A stretch of 5,488 nt of DNA from an uncultured archaeon A07HN63 (lineage in GTDB: Archaea > Halobacteriota > Halobacteria > Halobacteriales > Haloferacaceae). The position numbers and the translations under genes were made by a program. The notes under the pieces are model-generated. The model saw only the letters and a program-made list of their open reading frames with translations, made no database searches and was not told the origin of the DNA. Positions within the stretch are counted from its first letter, which is position 1, and each line of letters starts with the position of its first letter. The stretch spans positions 35,355-40,842 of the forward strand of contig KI543214.1 in the NCBI GenBank assembly GCA_000496215.1, given 5' to 3'. Positions 1 through 5,231 of this stretch are shown here, in pieces.

Positions 1-520
1 CGGTGTTGCGCGGGACCGCGCTGTACTTGCGTTTCCCGCTATCGAGGTGGGCGCCACAGAGCGGCGCGGTGTCGGTCGCCGTGACACAGACCATGTTCCG
101 GGTCTGGCCGAAGGCGGCGTCGGCGAAGGGGATCGGCGTCCCGAAGGGGTCGAGATCGACGATATCGAACAGTTCCTCGTGCAGCAGTGCGTTGACATCG
201 CGCTCGACGACCGTGCCGTCAAGATCGTTGCGCGCGAGGTTCTCGCGGGCGAGTTCGACGGCCTCGCTGTCGGTATCACAGCAGGTCACCTCGTACCCCT
301 CGCTGGCGGCGCGGACACCGCGAATCCCGGAGGCGGCCATCGCGTCGAGATAGGTGGCGACGCGGGGTTCGCGCTCCTGATAGGCGCGCAGGACAGCGAC
401 CGTGATATCCCGGTTGAGTTCCATCTCCGGGTTGAAGAAGACGCCGTCGCCGCTGCCCTCGCTGGTGCCATCTCTGGGCTGCTCGACGGCGATCTCGACG
501 CCACCCTCGCTGAGTTCCAT
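1..520 (-). CDS. trm1: tRNA (guanine(26)-N2)-dimethyltransferase Trm1, N-terminal part (runs off the left edge)
   Basis: Reading the minus strand from ATG at 520-518 gives 173 residues, open to the window edge. The family methylates N2 of G26 in tRNA using S-adenosylmethionine, acting in the cytoplasm. Visible landmarks are the Trm1 signature VFFNPEMELNRDI (residues 27-39), a SAM-binding loop DAMAASGIRGVR (59-70), an acidic ribose-binding segment CDTDSEAVELA (81-91), the catalytic-type motif DLDPFGTP (122-129), and the CGAHLDSGKRKYSAVPRN stretch (155-172) typical of archaeal Trm1. Archaeal members are about 370-390 residues, so roughly half is present and the C-terminal half lies to the left. 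MELSEGGVEI is a natural N-terminus. A TATA-like box about 28 bases upstream implies a leaderless mRNA. The gene is divergent from the SWIM gene at 592. The identification rests on several independent motifs. Confidence 0.93.
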   Translation of the reverse strand, partial: MELSEGGVEIAVEQPRDGTSEGSGDGVFFNPEMELNRDITVAVLRAYQEREPRVATYLDAMAASGIRGVRAASEGYEVTCCDTDSEAVELARENLARNDLDGTVVERDVNALLHEELFDIVDLDPFGTPIPFADAAFGQTRNMVCVTATDTAPLCGAHLDSGKRKYSAVPRNT

Positions 521-542
521 AGCGACAGTGGGCGGCGACGCG

Positions 543-552
543 GCCAAAAGGA
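543..552 (-). promoter_or_regulatory. TATA-like promoter element for trm1
   Basis: On the minus strand this reads GTCCTTTTGG, centred about 28 bases before the trm1 ATG. That is the distance expected for a leaderless haloarchaeal transcript. It lies in the 71-bp divergent region shared with the SWIM gene. Call is by position and AT-richness only. Confidence 0.4.
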
Positions 553-561
553 CACCGAACC

Positions 562-570
562 TGATTAGGG
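562..570 (+). promoter_or_regulatory. TATA-like promoter element for the SWIM gene
   Basis: TGATTAGGG is centred about 26 bases before the GTG at 592 and is the most AT-rich stretch in this position. It suggests a leaderless transcript. The box is 10 bases from the opposing trm1 box, so the two divergent promoters would overlap and might compete. A GGAGG at 569-573 is 18 bases from the start, too far to be a normal ribosome-binding site. Confidence 0.35.
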
Positions 571-591
571 AGGCGTCCGAATAGACCGGCT

Positions 592-942
592 GTGAGCGAG
601 GTCGACGACTGGCGGGCGGCGCTCGACGAGGCCGGCGAGCTACGGCCGGCGATTGTCACCGCGATTCTCGCGGTCCACGACGACCGCGGCGGGAAGGCCA
701 TCGACGCGGTCGCCGAACAGCGGGTGAAGGGGTACCGCGATTTCACCGTCGTCGTCGGCTACCAGTCCGAGTACGTCGTCGAGGAGGGCCACTGCACCTG
801 CAAGGACAGCCAGTACAACCTCCCCGACGACGATCCCGACAATCGCTGCTGGCACGCGCTGGCCGTCGAGATCGCCGAGCGGATCGACGCTGTCGATCAC
901 CACGATATGTGGTACGCCGACGTGCGCGAGTTCATGGAGTGA
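592..942 (+). CDS. Small SWIM zinc-finger protein
   Basis: This encodes 116 residues from a GTG start. The core is a SWIM-type zinc ligand set, Cys68-x-Cys70, a 15-residue spacer, then Cys86-x-His88 (CTCKDSQYN ... CWHALAV), matching the CxC...CxH consensus. The preceding segment RVKGYRDFTVVVGYQSEYVVEEGH (45-67) forms the beta strands usually found before SWIM ligands. The first 44 residues are predicted helical. SWIM domains are known to mediate DNA or protein contacts, for example in MuDR transposases, MEKK1 and the Shu2/Sws1 recombination regulators. Here the domain is nearly the whole protein, with no ATPase or transposase part. GTG 592 is chosen because MSEVDDWRAAL starts directly after the divergent promoter. 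The specific function is unknown; a nucleic-acid or adaptor role is inference. Confidence 0.82.
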   Translation: MSEVDDWRAALDEAGELRPAIVTAILAVHDDRGGKAIDAVAEQRVKGYRDFTVVVGYQSEYVVEEGHCTCKDSQYNLPDDDPDNRCWHALAVEIAERIDAVDHHDMWYADVREFME

Positions 943-1052
943 TCCTCGCTGGTACCTGTTTGAGCGCCCCTGCTGACCCGCAACGGTTGCGTTCCCGCGT
1001 CTGTTACCGTGCCTGTGTGGAACACTGTGACGGAACAGTCGTCAGCGGAAGC

Positions 1053-1060
1053 GTTTAGAC
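1053..1060 (+). promoter_or_regulatory. TATA-like promoter element for the TRAM gene
   Basis: GTTTAGAC is centred about 27 bases before the ATG at 1083, preceded by a purine-rich, BRE-like GCGGAAGC. It indicates a leaderless or nearly leaderless transcript. The rest of the 943-1082 gap has two small inverted repeats, CGCAA/TTGCG at 979-991 and GTGT/ACAC at 1014-1024, with no obvious role. Confidence 0.45.
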
Positions 1061-1082
1061 GACCCCATTACAACGGTCCGGT

Positions 1083-1571
1083 ATGCCCAACTGTCCACTG
1101 GCGGACGACTGTCCGAGTTTTTCGGAACGGATCGAGGGGATGGGATGTCAACACTACGAGGAAAACCGTGGCGGGGCCGAGTGGTGTCAGCATTACGGAA
1201 TGCCGATCAGCGAGCTGAAACAGCAGCCCGTCAAGCCTGGCGAGGAGGTCATCGTCGAGGTTGACGATATCCACGAGAGCGGAGCTGGTGTCGGCAACAC
1301 GGAGGATGGCTTCATCATCTTCGTCGATGGCCTGCTCCCGCCGGCGCGGGCGAAGGTGCGCATCAACCAGGTCAAGGATAGTCACGCACGGGCGAAAAAG
1401 ATCGTCGAGCGCCTGCCGATGGACGAGGCGGACGATGAGGACGCGGCCGACGACGCGGACGGTGACATGGGTGAGACTGATTCGGAAGCGGATGACGACA
1501 CGGGGATCGACGACGAGAGTACCGACCACGACGAGGAACTGGGCAGCCGCGAGAACTTCTGGGGCGGGTAG
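1083..1571 (+). CDS. TRAM-domain protein with N-terminal Cys/His cluster and acidic tail
   Basis: This encodes 162 residues in three parts. Residues 1-40 carry a Cys/His-rich head: Cys4, Cys10, Cys22-x-His24 and Cys35-x-His37, a likely metal site. Residues about 49-107 form a TRAM domain, with the typical VKPGEEVIVEVDDIHESGAG start, a central GFIIFVDGLLPPARAKVRI strand pair, and the K/R-rich end SHARAKKIV. Residues 114-156 are almost entirely Asp/Glu with few hydrophobics and are probably disordered. TRAM is a small RNA-binding beta-barrel found in TrmA/RumA and MiaB-type tRNA modification enzymes. Stand-alone TRAM proteins are common in archaea and some act as RNA chaperones. No catalytic domain is present here, so RNA binding is the supported role and the target is unknown. 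It is a single gene with its own promoter. Confidence 0.85.
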   Translation: MPNCPLADDCPSFSERIEGMGCQHYEENRGGAEWCQHYGMPISELKQQPVKPGEEVIVEVDDIHESGAGVGNTEDGFIIFVDGLLPPARAKVRINQVKDSHARAKKIVERLPMDEADDEDAADDADGDMGETDSEADDDTGIDDESTDHDEELGSRENFWGG

Positions 1572-1620
1572 CCCGCCACGCCGCCGTGGACAGCGGACAC
1601 GCTGACTGCTGAGACTGTAG

Positions 1621-1628
1621 CTTTTTGC
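1621..1628 (+). promoter_or_regulatory. TATA-like promoter element for the Tfx gene
   Basis: CTTTTTGC is centred about 27 bases before the ATG at 1652. This placement supports ATG 1652 over the in-frame TTG at 1625, which would lie inside the promoter. Confidence 0.4.
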
Positions 1629-1651
1629 GCGTCCCCGCAAAAGACCAGCCA

Positions 1652-2149
1652 ATGAGCGATAGCCGTGATGACGACGCGGTCGATCTCGAGGCCATCGACG
1701 TGGCCGAACTGCTCGATCGCACTGGGTTCGACGCCGACGAGAACGTGTTGACGCGTCGGCAGGCCGAGGTGCTCGCACTCCGGGAACACGGTCTCCGACA
1801 GCTCGATATCGCCAACATGCTGGGGACCTCCCGGGCCAATGTGTCGAATATCGAGGGCAGCGCGCGGGAAAACGTCAAGAAGGCAACCGAGACAGTCAAT
1901 TTTGCCGAGGCACTCGGCGCGCCTGTCCGAGTCGAGATTCCGGCCGACACCGACCTCTACGAGGTACCCAATATGATCTACGACGCGGCCGACGACGCGG
2001 AGATCGAGGTCAGTTACACCGCGCCGGATCTGATGAAACTCGTCAGTGATCGCGCCTCGGCGGTCGTCAAGGGGCGGAACGTGAAACGGCGGCTGGTCGT
2101 GAGTGTCACCGACGAGGGAACGATCCGCGTCCGACAGTCGAGCCCCTGA
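1652..2149 (+). CDS. Tfx-family HTH DNA-binding transcriptional regulator
   Basis: This encodes 165 residues from ATG 1652. Residues about 33-80 form a sigma-70-region-4-like helix-turn-helix: LTRRQAEVLALREHGLRQ, then DIANMLGTSRANVSNIEGSA with the recognition helix around TSRANVSNIE (59-68), followed by RENVKKA. Residues 88-165 form an alpha/beta domain (ALGAPVRVEIPADTDLYEVPN ... VVKGRNVKRRLVVSVTDEGTIRVRQ) that matches the C-terminal domain of archaeal Tfx. The founding member, from Methanothermobacter, binds the promoter of the molybdenum formylmethanofuran dehydrogenase operon. Haloarchaea lack that pathway, so the target here must differ and cannot be read from sequence. The first 30 residues are an acidic extension. 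The gene is monocistronic. It precedes the rpa operon, but nothing shows that it regulates it. Confidence 0.85.
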   Translation: MSDSRDDDAVDLEAIDVAELLDRTGFDADENVLTRRQAEVLALREHGLRQLDIANMLGTSRANVSNIEGSARENVKKATETVNFAEALGAPVRVEIPADTDLYEVPNMIYDAADDAEIEVSYTAPDLMKLVSDRASAVVKGRNVKRRLVVSVTDEGTIRVRQSSP

Positions 2150-2169
2150 GCCTGATTTCGTCGATTCCG

Positions 2170-2182
2170 GGCGCAATGCGCC
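2170..2182. repeat. Short perfect dyad (GGCGCA-A-TGCGCC)
   Basis: Two perfect 6-bp arms separated by one base lie between the Tfx gene and the rpa operon, about 45 bases before the rpa TATA box. It could be a regulator-binding site or the stem of a weak terminator for the Tfx gene. There is no T-run directly after it. Either role is inference. Confidence 0.3.
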
Positions 2183-2220
2183 GCCTGCTGTCGTATTTCA
2201 CTTTCACTCCACGCCCGATA

Positions 2221-2230
2221 TTTTTTATAT
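2221..2230 (+). promoter_or_regulatory. TATA box of the rpa3-rpap3 operon
   Basis: TTTTTTATAT is the strongest TATA element in the window, centred 25 bases before ATG 2251. It predicts initiation at or next to that ATG, giving a leaderless transcript. Starting at the second ATG (2287) would instead leave a leader of about 36 bases. Confidence 0.65.
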
Positions 2231-2250
2231 GATACAGCACCAACCATCGT

Positions 2251-3216
2251 ATGTCTCCCATTGAAAACACCGCGGAGACAGCACCCATGACAGAGTTGCG
2301 AACACACGCAGCCGAGATTGCGGAACAGTTCTCCGACCACGTCGATATCACCGAAGACGAGGTCGAAACCAAGCTTCAACAGCTCGTCGAGGAGTATCAG
2401 GTCCCGCTCGACGAGGCCACACGGAGCGTCAGAAACAGTTACCTCGACGCCGCCGGACTCGAACGCGACGACATCAGCGGCGGCGAGGGCGAGCGCGTCG
2501 TCGTCAACGAGATCGATCAGGACGAGCAGTGGGTCGATCTGCGCGTCAAACTTGTCGAGCTCTGGGATCCCCGGAGCGACTCCATCTCGCAGGTCGGCCT
2601 GCTCGGCGACGCGTCCGGGAGGATCAAGTTCGTCGCCTTCGAGACGAGCGATCTCGAACAGCTCGAAGAAGGCCAGTGCTACGAGCTCTCGAACGTCGTC
2701 ACCGACGAGTACGAGGGCGACTACTCGGTCAAGCTCAACCGGACGACGACGATCACCGAGATCGACGAGGAAATCGAGGTCGGCGACAACAGCGAGACGA
2801 TCGAGGGCGCGCTGGTCGATGTCCAGTCGGGCAGCGGCCTGATCAAGCGCTGTCCCGAGGAGGGCTGTACTCGCGTCCTCCAGAACGGCCGGTGTGCGGA
2901 ACACGGCGAGGTCGACGGCGAGTTCGACCTCCGGATCAAGGCCGTCATCGACGACGGCGCGGCGACCCACGACGTGATCTTCAACCGCGAGGCGACCGAG
3001 GAGTTGACCGGTATCGAACTGGAGGAGGCCAAGCAGCTCGCCAAGGACGCCCTCGATACCAGCGTCGTCGCCGACGAAATGCGGGCCGACATCCTCGGCC
3101 GGTACTACAGCGTCACCGGCCCAAGTCTCGGCCAGTACCTGCTCGCCGACGAGTTCGAACAGCAGACTGGACCGGTCGATGCCGAATCAGTCCTTGTCAA
3201 AGCGAGGTCGATCTAA
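2251..3216 (+). CDS. rpa3: Single-stranded DNA-binding protein, replication factor A (Rpa3-type)
   Basis: This encodes 321 residues. An N-terminal helical region (14-72) is followed by an OB-fold at about 90-172, from WVDLRVKLVELWDP through QVGLLGDASGRIKFVAFETS to ELSNVVTDEYEGDYSVKLNR. A second OB-like region (185-300) carries an inserted zinc finger, Cys201-x4-Cys206-x8-Cys215-x2-His218, as in the C-terminal domain of RPA70. RPA coats single-stranded DNA in replication, repair and recombination. Haloferax volcanii has rpa1, rpa2 and rpa3; rpa1 and rpa3 are each followed by a gene for an RPA-associated protein, and the rpa1 operon also has a phosphoesterase gene. The length, single main OB-fold plus zinc finger, and lack of a phosphoesterase gene here favour rpa3. 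The start could be ATG 2251 or Met13 (2287); the TATA position favours 2251. The stop is one base before the next ATG. Confidence 0.88.
   Translation: MSPIENTAETAPMTELRTHAAEIAEQFSDHVDITEDEVETKLQQLVEEYQVPLDEATRSVRNSYLDAAGLERDDISGGEGERVVVNEIDQDEQWVDLRVKLVELWDPRSDSISQVGLLGDASGRIKFVAFETSDLEQLEEGQCYELSNVVTDEYEGDYSVKLNRTTTITEIDEEIEVGDNSETIEGALVDVQSGSGLIKRCPEEGCTRVLQNGRCAEHGEVDGEFDLRIKAVIDDGAATHDVIFNREATEELTGIELEEAKQLAKDALDTSVVADEMRADILGRYYSVTGPSLGQYLLADEFEQQTGPVDAESVLVKARSI
3204..3208 (+). promoter_or_regulatory. rpap3: Shine-Dalgarno site for rpap3
   Basis: GAGGT lies 9 bases before ATG 3218, inside the last codons of rpa3. It decides the rpap3 start, because the in-frame upstream ATG at 3179 lies within rpa3 and has no such site. 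It is one of the few genes here with a proper ribosome-binding site, as expected for an internal operon gene. Confidence 0.65.
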
Positions 3217-3217
3217 C

Positions 3218-3877
3218 ATGAGCGAGAGTGACTCCGACTCCGTCAGCCGCGAAGTTGCACAGCGTGTGTTCGCCGCCGAGTTCAACGACGCCAGCTACAC
3301 GTTCAAGGAGAGCGACGACGACCGCGCGCCGGTCTACCTGCTGTTGCCGACCGGCGAGCGCGCCAACCGGGTCTTCGTCGTCGGCACGCTCACCGAAACC
3401 GAGGATGTCGGCGAGGACGACGAGTACTGGCGCGGCCGGATCGTCGATCCGACGGGGACGTTCTTCGCCTACGCCGGTCAGTACCAGCCCGAGGCCGCGA
3501 GCATGCTACGGGACCTCGAACCGCCGGCTTACGTTGCGGTCGTTGGCAAGCCACGAACCTACGAAACCGACGAAGGTGATGTCAACGTCTCCGTTCGCCC
3601 CGAATCGATTACCGAGGTCGACGCCGCGACGCGAGATCAGTGGGTCGTCGAGACGGCCGACCGCACGCTCGACCGAATCGACGCTGTCGACGACGCGGGC
3701 AACGAGTACGCCCGGATGGCCAGCGAGGAGTACGGCGACGATGCTACAGCGTACACAGACACGGTGGTCGAGGGGCTAGAAAGCCTCGAATCGACGGACG
3801 AACTCGACGGTGGCGAGGGAGCCGACCAGAGTGAGGGAGACGGGAACGCCGTCCCCGATCCCGAGGCCCAGCCGTAA
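3218..3877 (+). CDS. rpap3: RPA-associated protein (COG3390 family), partner of Rpa3
   Basis: This encodes 219 residues from ATG 3218, one base after the rpa3 stop, so the two genes are certainly cotranscribed and probably translationally coupled. Residues 7-45 (REVAQRVFAAEFNDASYTFKE) are the conserved family start. Residues about 50-132 form an OB-fold: RVFVVGTLTETEDVG, then EYWRGRIVDPTGTFFAYAGQYQPEA, then AYVAVVGKPRTY and VNVSVRPESITEV. A helical stretch follows (136-190), then an acidic, probably disordered tail (190-219). In H. volcanii, RPA-associated proteins are encoded beside their cognate Rpa and interact with it, giving a heteromeric single-stranded-DNA-binding complex. The same role is inferred here from the fold and gene order. 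There is no phosphoesterase gene downstream, unlike the rpa1 operon. Confidence 0.85.
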   Translation: MSESDSDSVSREVAQRVFAAEFNDASYTFKESDDDRAPVYLLLPTGERANRVFVVGTLTETEDVGEDDEYWRGRIVDPTGTFFAYAGQYQPEAASMLRDLEPPAYVAVVGKPRTYETDEGDVNVSVRPESITEVDAATRDQWVVETADRTLDRIDAVDDAGNEYARMASEEYGDDATAYTDTVVEGLESLESTDELDGGEGADQSEGDGNAVPDPEAQP

Positions 3878-3878
3878 C

Positions 3879-3891
3879 GGCCTGTCAGGCC
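3879..3891 (+). terminator. Small hairpin after the rpa3-rpap3 operon
   Basis: GGCCT-gtc-AGGCC begins two bases after the rpap3 stop. The arms are perfect but short and no T-run follows. It could contribute to mRNA 3'-end formation or stability, but it is not a convincing archaeal terminator on its own. Confidence 0.25.
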
Positions 3892-3934
3892 CACGGGGTT
3901 CGCCGTAGACGAGCGGGTGGTGTCTGACGAATCA

Positions 3935-3943
3935 TTAAGTATT
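3935..3943 (+). promoter_or_regulatory. TATA-like promoter element for the RHH gene
   Basis: TTAAGTATT is centred about 41 bases before ATG 3980, predicting a short leader of about 15 bases. It is the only AT-rich island in the 102-bp gap after rpap3, so the RHH gene is probably transcribed separately from the rpa operon. Confidence 0.45.
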
Positions 3944-3979
3944 CCCGCCTCGCAGTAGGTCACAACAGAGGCAGTCCCT

Positions 3980-4396
3980 ATGGGAAACAAAAACAAGACC
4001 ATCTCGTTTCGCGTCAACGAGGACTCCTTCGAGAAGCTCCGCGAGATAGCCGAAGAGCGGGATATCTCGCTGTCGGCTGTCTTCCGCGAGTACGTCGAGA
4101 CGCTGGTCGCCCACGATGGGCAGGTCGATGTCGTCCCCGAGGCGCGCGTCGAGGATGTCGAGGAAACCGACGGCTTCCCACCGAAAGTCGAGGTGCCGAA
4201 GAGCTTCGTGCGGGAACACGAACGGCTGGAACTCGAAGCCGACCACCTCCGCGAACAGCTCGACGAGTACAAACAGTACGTCACCTACCTGCACGACAAA
4301 CTCGACGAGGAACCCAACGAGGACGACATCGTCCGCCTCGAAGAACTCGACGATCACGACGAGGAAACAGACGAGCCGACGTTCAAGCTGGGTTGA
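3980..4396 (+). CDS. Ribbon-helix-helix DNA-binding protein with coiled-coil tail
   Basis: This encodes 138 residues. Residues 6-12 (KTISFRV) form the DNA-contacting beta strand of a CopG/Arc-type ribbon-helix-helix. Residues 14-27 are helix A and residues 30-44 (SLSAVFREYVETLVA) are helix B. A linker (45-72) leads to a predicted coiled coil at about 75-110 with hydrophobic residues at seven-residue spacing (Leu83, Leu90, Tyr97, Leu104). The end is acidic. RHH proteins bind DNA as dimers through the paired strands, and the coiled coil could support dimerisation or higher-order assembly. The design resembles haloarchaeal RHH regulators, but no specific target or name can be assigned. There is no adjacent toxin-like gene, so an antitoxin role is not supported. 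Its stop is 9 bases from that of the convergent gene. Confidence 0.85.
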   Translation: MGNKNKTISFRVNEDSFEKLREIAEERDISLSAVFREYVETLVAHDGQVDVVPEARVEDVEETDGFPPKVEVPKSFVREHERLELEADHLREQLDEYKQYVTYLHDKLDEEPNEDDIVRLEELDDHDEETDEPTFKLG

Positions 4397-4405
4397 GCCG
4401 ACCAG

Positions 4406-4858
4406 TTATCCTGTTAGCTCTCGTTTTGCGCGCCGGATCTCGTCGCTCCGGTCGCTGTCCTCGATATCGGCCAGTGCCTCGGCGGCCTCCAGCGTTCGGA
4501 CCGACTGATCGAGAAACGAGAGGATATCGCCGGAGTAGGCGTAGAGCATGTAGTCGTCGCCCATGACATCGACAATGGCGTCGGGACCGAACCCCTCGGC
4601 GCGAAGCTCCAGCAGATAGCCGATAAACTTCCGTTCGGCACAGCCGCAGTAGGGATTCGACTCGCAGTCGCAGTCGAGAAAGTCCTCGGTAAAATCGAGG
4701 ACCCGATCCCGGGTCGTCTCGTTGAGTCCGGCAAGGCTACCGCCGGTGAACAGCAGATCGAGCGTCGCGCCGGCGAACGCACTTTTCGGGAAACTCGTCT
4801 CCAGTTGTGAGACGAGTTGCCGGTGGTTCTTGACGTAGATTTTGTCGGTGACAGCCAC
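4406..4858 (-). CDS. DUF5814-like Cys-cluster protein, function unknown
   Basis: This encodes 150 residues on the minus strand from a GTG start; TAA is at 4408-4406. The N-terminal sequence TDKIYVKNHRQLVSQLETSFPK (4-25) is distinctive, followed by the helical GATLDLLFTGGSLAGL and RDRVLDFTEDFLDCDC. A Cys cluster, Cys63-x-Cys65-x5-Cys71-x-Cys73 within DCDCESNPYCGCAERK, is a likely zinc site. Then comes the conserved YLLELRAEGFGPDAIVDVMGDDYMLYAY (81-108) and a helical acidic end. From memory this matches a haloarchaeal domain of unknown function (DUF5814), some relatives of which are associated with superfamily II helicases. No helicase motif exists in this protein. The link to nucleic-acid metabolism is weak inference, supported a little by the nearby rpa genes. 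It converges on the RHH gene with a 9-bp gap. Confidence 0.75.
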   Translation of the reverse strand: MAVTDKIYVKNHRQLVSQLETSFPKSAFAGATLDLLFTGGSLAGLNETTRDRVLDFTEDFLDCDCESNPYCGCAERKFIGYLLELRAEGFGPDAIVDVMGDDYMLYAYSGDILSFLDQSVRTLEAAEALADIEDSDRSDEIRRAKRELTG

Positions 4859-4882
4859 GTGTACCTAGTGAATCTCGTTGCG

Positions 4883-4898
4883 GCGACAAAAACGTCGC
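4883..4898 (-). promoter_or_regulatory. TATA-like element with flanking dyad for the DUF5814-like gene
   Basis: The minus strand reads GTTTTTGTC at 4893-4885, centred about 31 bases before the GTG start. It sits inside an inverted repeat GCGAC/GTCGC (4883-4887 and 4894-4898). The symmetry around the TATA box could be a repressor site, but the arms are only 5 bp. Confidence 0.35.
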
Positions 4899-4938
4899 GT
4901 TCGGACCTCCAGCCACAACGGGGATGTGGTATCCCGAC

Positions 4939-4986
4939 GCCAGCGGGGAATCCCGAGTCGTAACGTATATGATTGCCAGCGGGGAA
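4939..4986. repeat. 12-bp direct repeat flanking the tRNA-His TATA box
   Basis: GCCAGCGGGGAA occurs at 4939-4950 and again at 4975-4986, 36 bases apart and on either side of the TATA element at 4963-4971. The second copy ends 13 bases before the tRNA. It could be a duplicated regulatory site or a trace of local duplication. Confidence 0.6.
4963..4971 (+). promoter_or_regulatory. TATA box of the tRNA-His gene
   Basis: ACGTATATG is centred about 25 bases before the expected start site near 4993. It gives a leader of only a few bases before the tRNA at 5000. Any read-through RNA from the downstream array would start here. Confidence 0.6.
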
Positions 4987-4999
4987 GCAATGAGTGCGT

Positions 5000-5073
5000 G
5001 TCCGGGGTAGGGTAGTGGACTATCCTTCAGCCTTGTGGAGGCTGAGACGCGGGTTCGATTCTCGCCCCTGGAC
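5000..5073 (+). tRNA. tRNA-His (anticodon GTG)
   Basis: The full cloverleaf can be traced. The acceptor is TCCGGGG (5001-5007) against CCCTGGA (5066-5072) with one G-U pair. U8-A9 are at 5008-5009. The D-arm starts GGGT with the AGTGGA loop. The anticodon stem is CAGCC/GGCTG (5028-5032 and 5040-5044) around loop TTGTGGA, placing anticodon GTG at 5035-5037. The variable loop is AGAC. The T-stem is GCGGG/CTCGC (5049-5053 and 5061-5065) around TTCGATT. The histidine-specific extra base G-1 is encoded at 5000 and pairs with discriminator C73 at 5073. CCA is not encoded, as is common in archaea, and no intron is seen. From nucleotide 52 onward its 3' end is the source sequence of the downstream repeats. 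Confidence 0.96.
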
Positions 5074-5076
5074 CTT
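5052..5076 (+). repeat. 25-bp tRNA-His 3'-end repeat, copy 1 (inside the tRNA gene)
   Basis: This is tRNA-His nucleotides 52-73 plus the following CTT. It comprises the T-loop, the 3' strand of the T-stem and the 3' acceptor strand. It is identical to copies 2 and 3. This is the segment that tyrosine-recombinase elements commonly use as an attachment core. Confidence 0.95.
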
Positions 5077-5203
5077 CTCCGAACATTACTTGTGAGCGTG
5101 TGCTCCGTACGGAGCACCGCGAATAGAACTCTGTGAGGAGAAGGTCAAACGAAAAGGAATCGAAGCAGGGAGAGTAGTGAGCGGTAGCGAGCGGAACGAC
5201 TGA
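5077..5203 (+). other. Array unit 1 spacer: non-coding, highly structured
   Basis: This is the spacer between repeat copies 1 and 2 (whole unit 152 bp). An outer inverted repeat, GACCTTCTCC (5071-5080, reaching into the repeat) against GGAGAAGGTC (5137-5146), encloses a perfect 18-bp palindrome at 5100-5117. An AACTCTGT box lies at 5127-5134. GAATCGAA (5157-5164) is complementary to TTCGATTC (5206-5213) in the next repeat. A tandem decamer-like pair, TAGTGAGCGG and TAGCGAGCGG, sits at 5175-5194. There is no believable ORF. It is homologous to unit 3 (98% over 159 bp) and more distantly to unit 2. Confidence 0.8.
5100..5117. repeat. Perfect 18-bp palindrome in unit 1
   Basis: GTGCTCCGTACGGAGCAC is fully self-complementary. 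With GCG (5096-5098) pairing to CGC (5118-5120) around one bulged T, an RNA would form a hairpin of about ten GC-rich base pairs with a GUAC loop. As DNA it could be a protein-binding dyad or extrude as a cruciform. The identical element is at 5378-5395. Confidence 0.9.
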
Positions 5204-5228
5204 GGTTCGATTCTCGCCCCTGGACCTT
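5204..5228 (+). repeat. 25-bp tRNA-His 3'-end repeat, copy 2
   Basis: This is identical to copy 1. The preceding bases (TGA) cannot rebuild the 5' strand of the T-stem, so this is only a 3' tRNA fragment and not a second tRNA gene. Confidence 0.95.
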
Positions 5229-5231
5229 TTT
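5227..5231 (+). terminator. Oligo-T tract after repeat copy 2, possible terminator
   Basis: TTTTT follows copy 2 directly and is the first run of five T downstream of the tRNA-His promoter. There is none after copy 1 or copy 3, where TTCTCC follows. Archaeal RNA polymerase often terminates at such runs, so a primary transcript could span tRNA-His, unit 1 and repeat copy 2. Confidence 0.35.

Noticed and set aside
47..568. Plus-strand open frame of 173 codons opposite trm1
   Set aside because: The minus strand encodes an unmistakable Trm1 with its motifs in order. The plus frame is an antisense shadow.
1382..2176. Minus-strand open frame of 264 codons opposite the TRAM and Tfx genes
   Set aside because: The sense strand has clear TRAM and HTH domains with promoters and acidic composition. 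The antisense product ends in a Ser-rich run mirroring the Asp/Glu tail.
2014..2970. Long minus-strand open frame of 318 codons opposite rpa3
   Set aside because: It is a shadow of rpa3 and the Tfx gene. High-GC haloarchaeal genes commonly leave long antisense frames, and it crosses the rpa promoter without any domain signal.
3980..4396. RHH protein as an antitoxin of a toxin-antitoxin pair
   Set aside because: There is no small overlapping partner gene. The neighbour converges and does not resemble a known toxin, and the long coiled-coil tail is atypical for a simple antitoxin.
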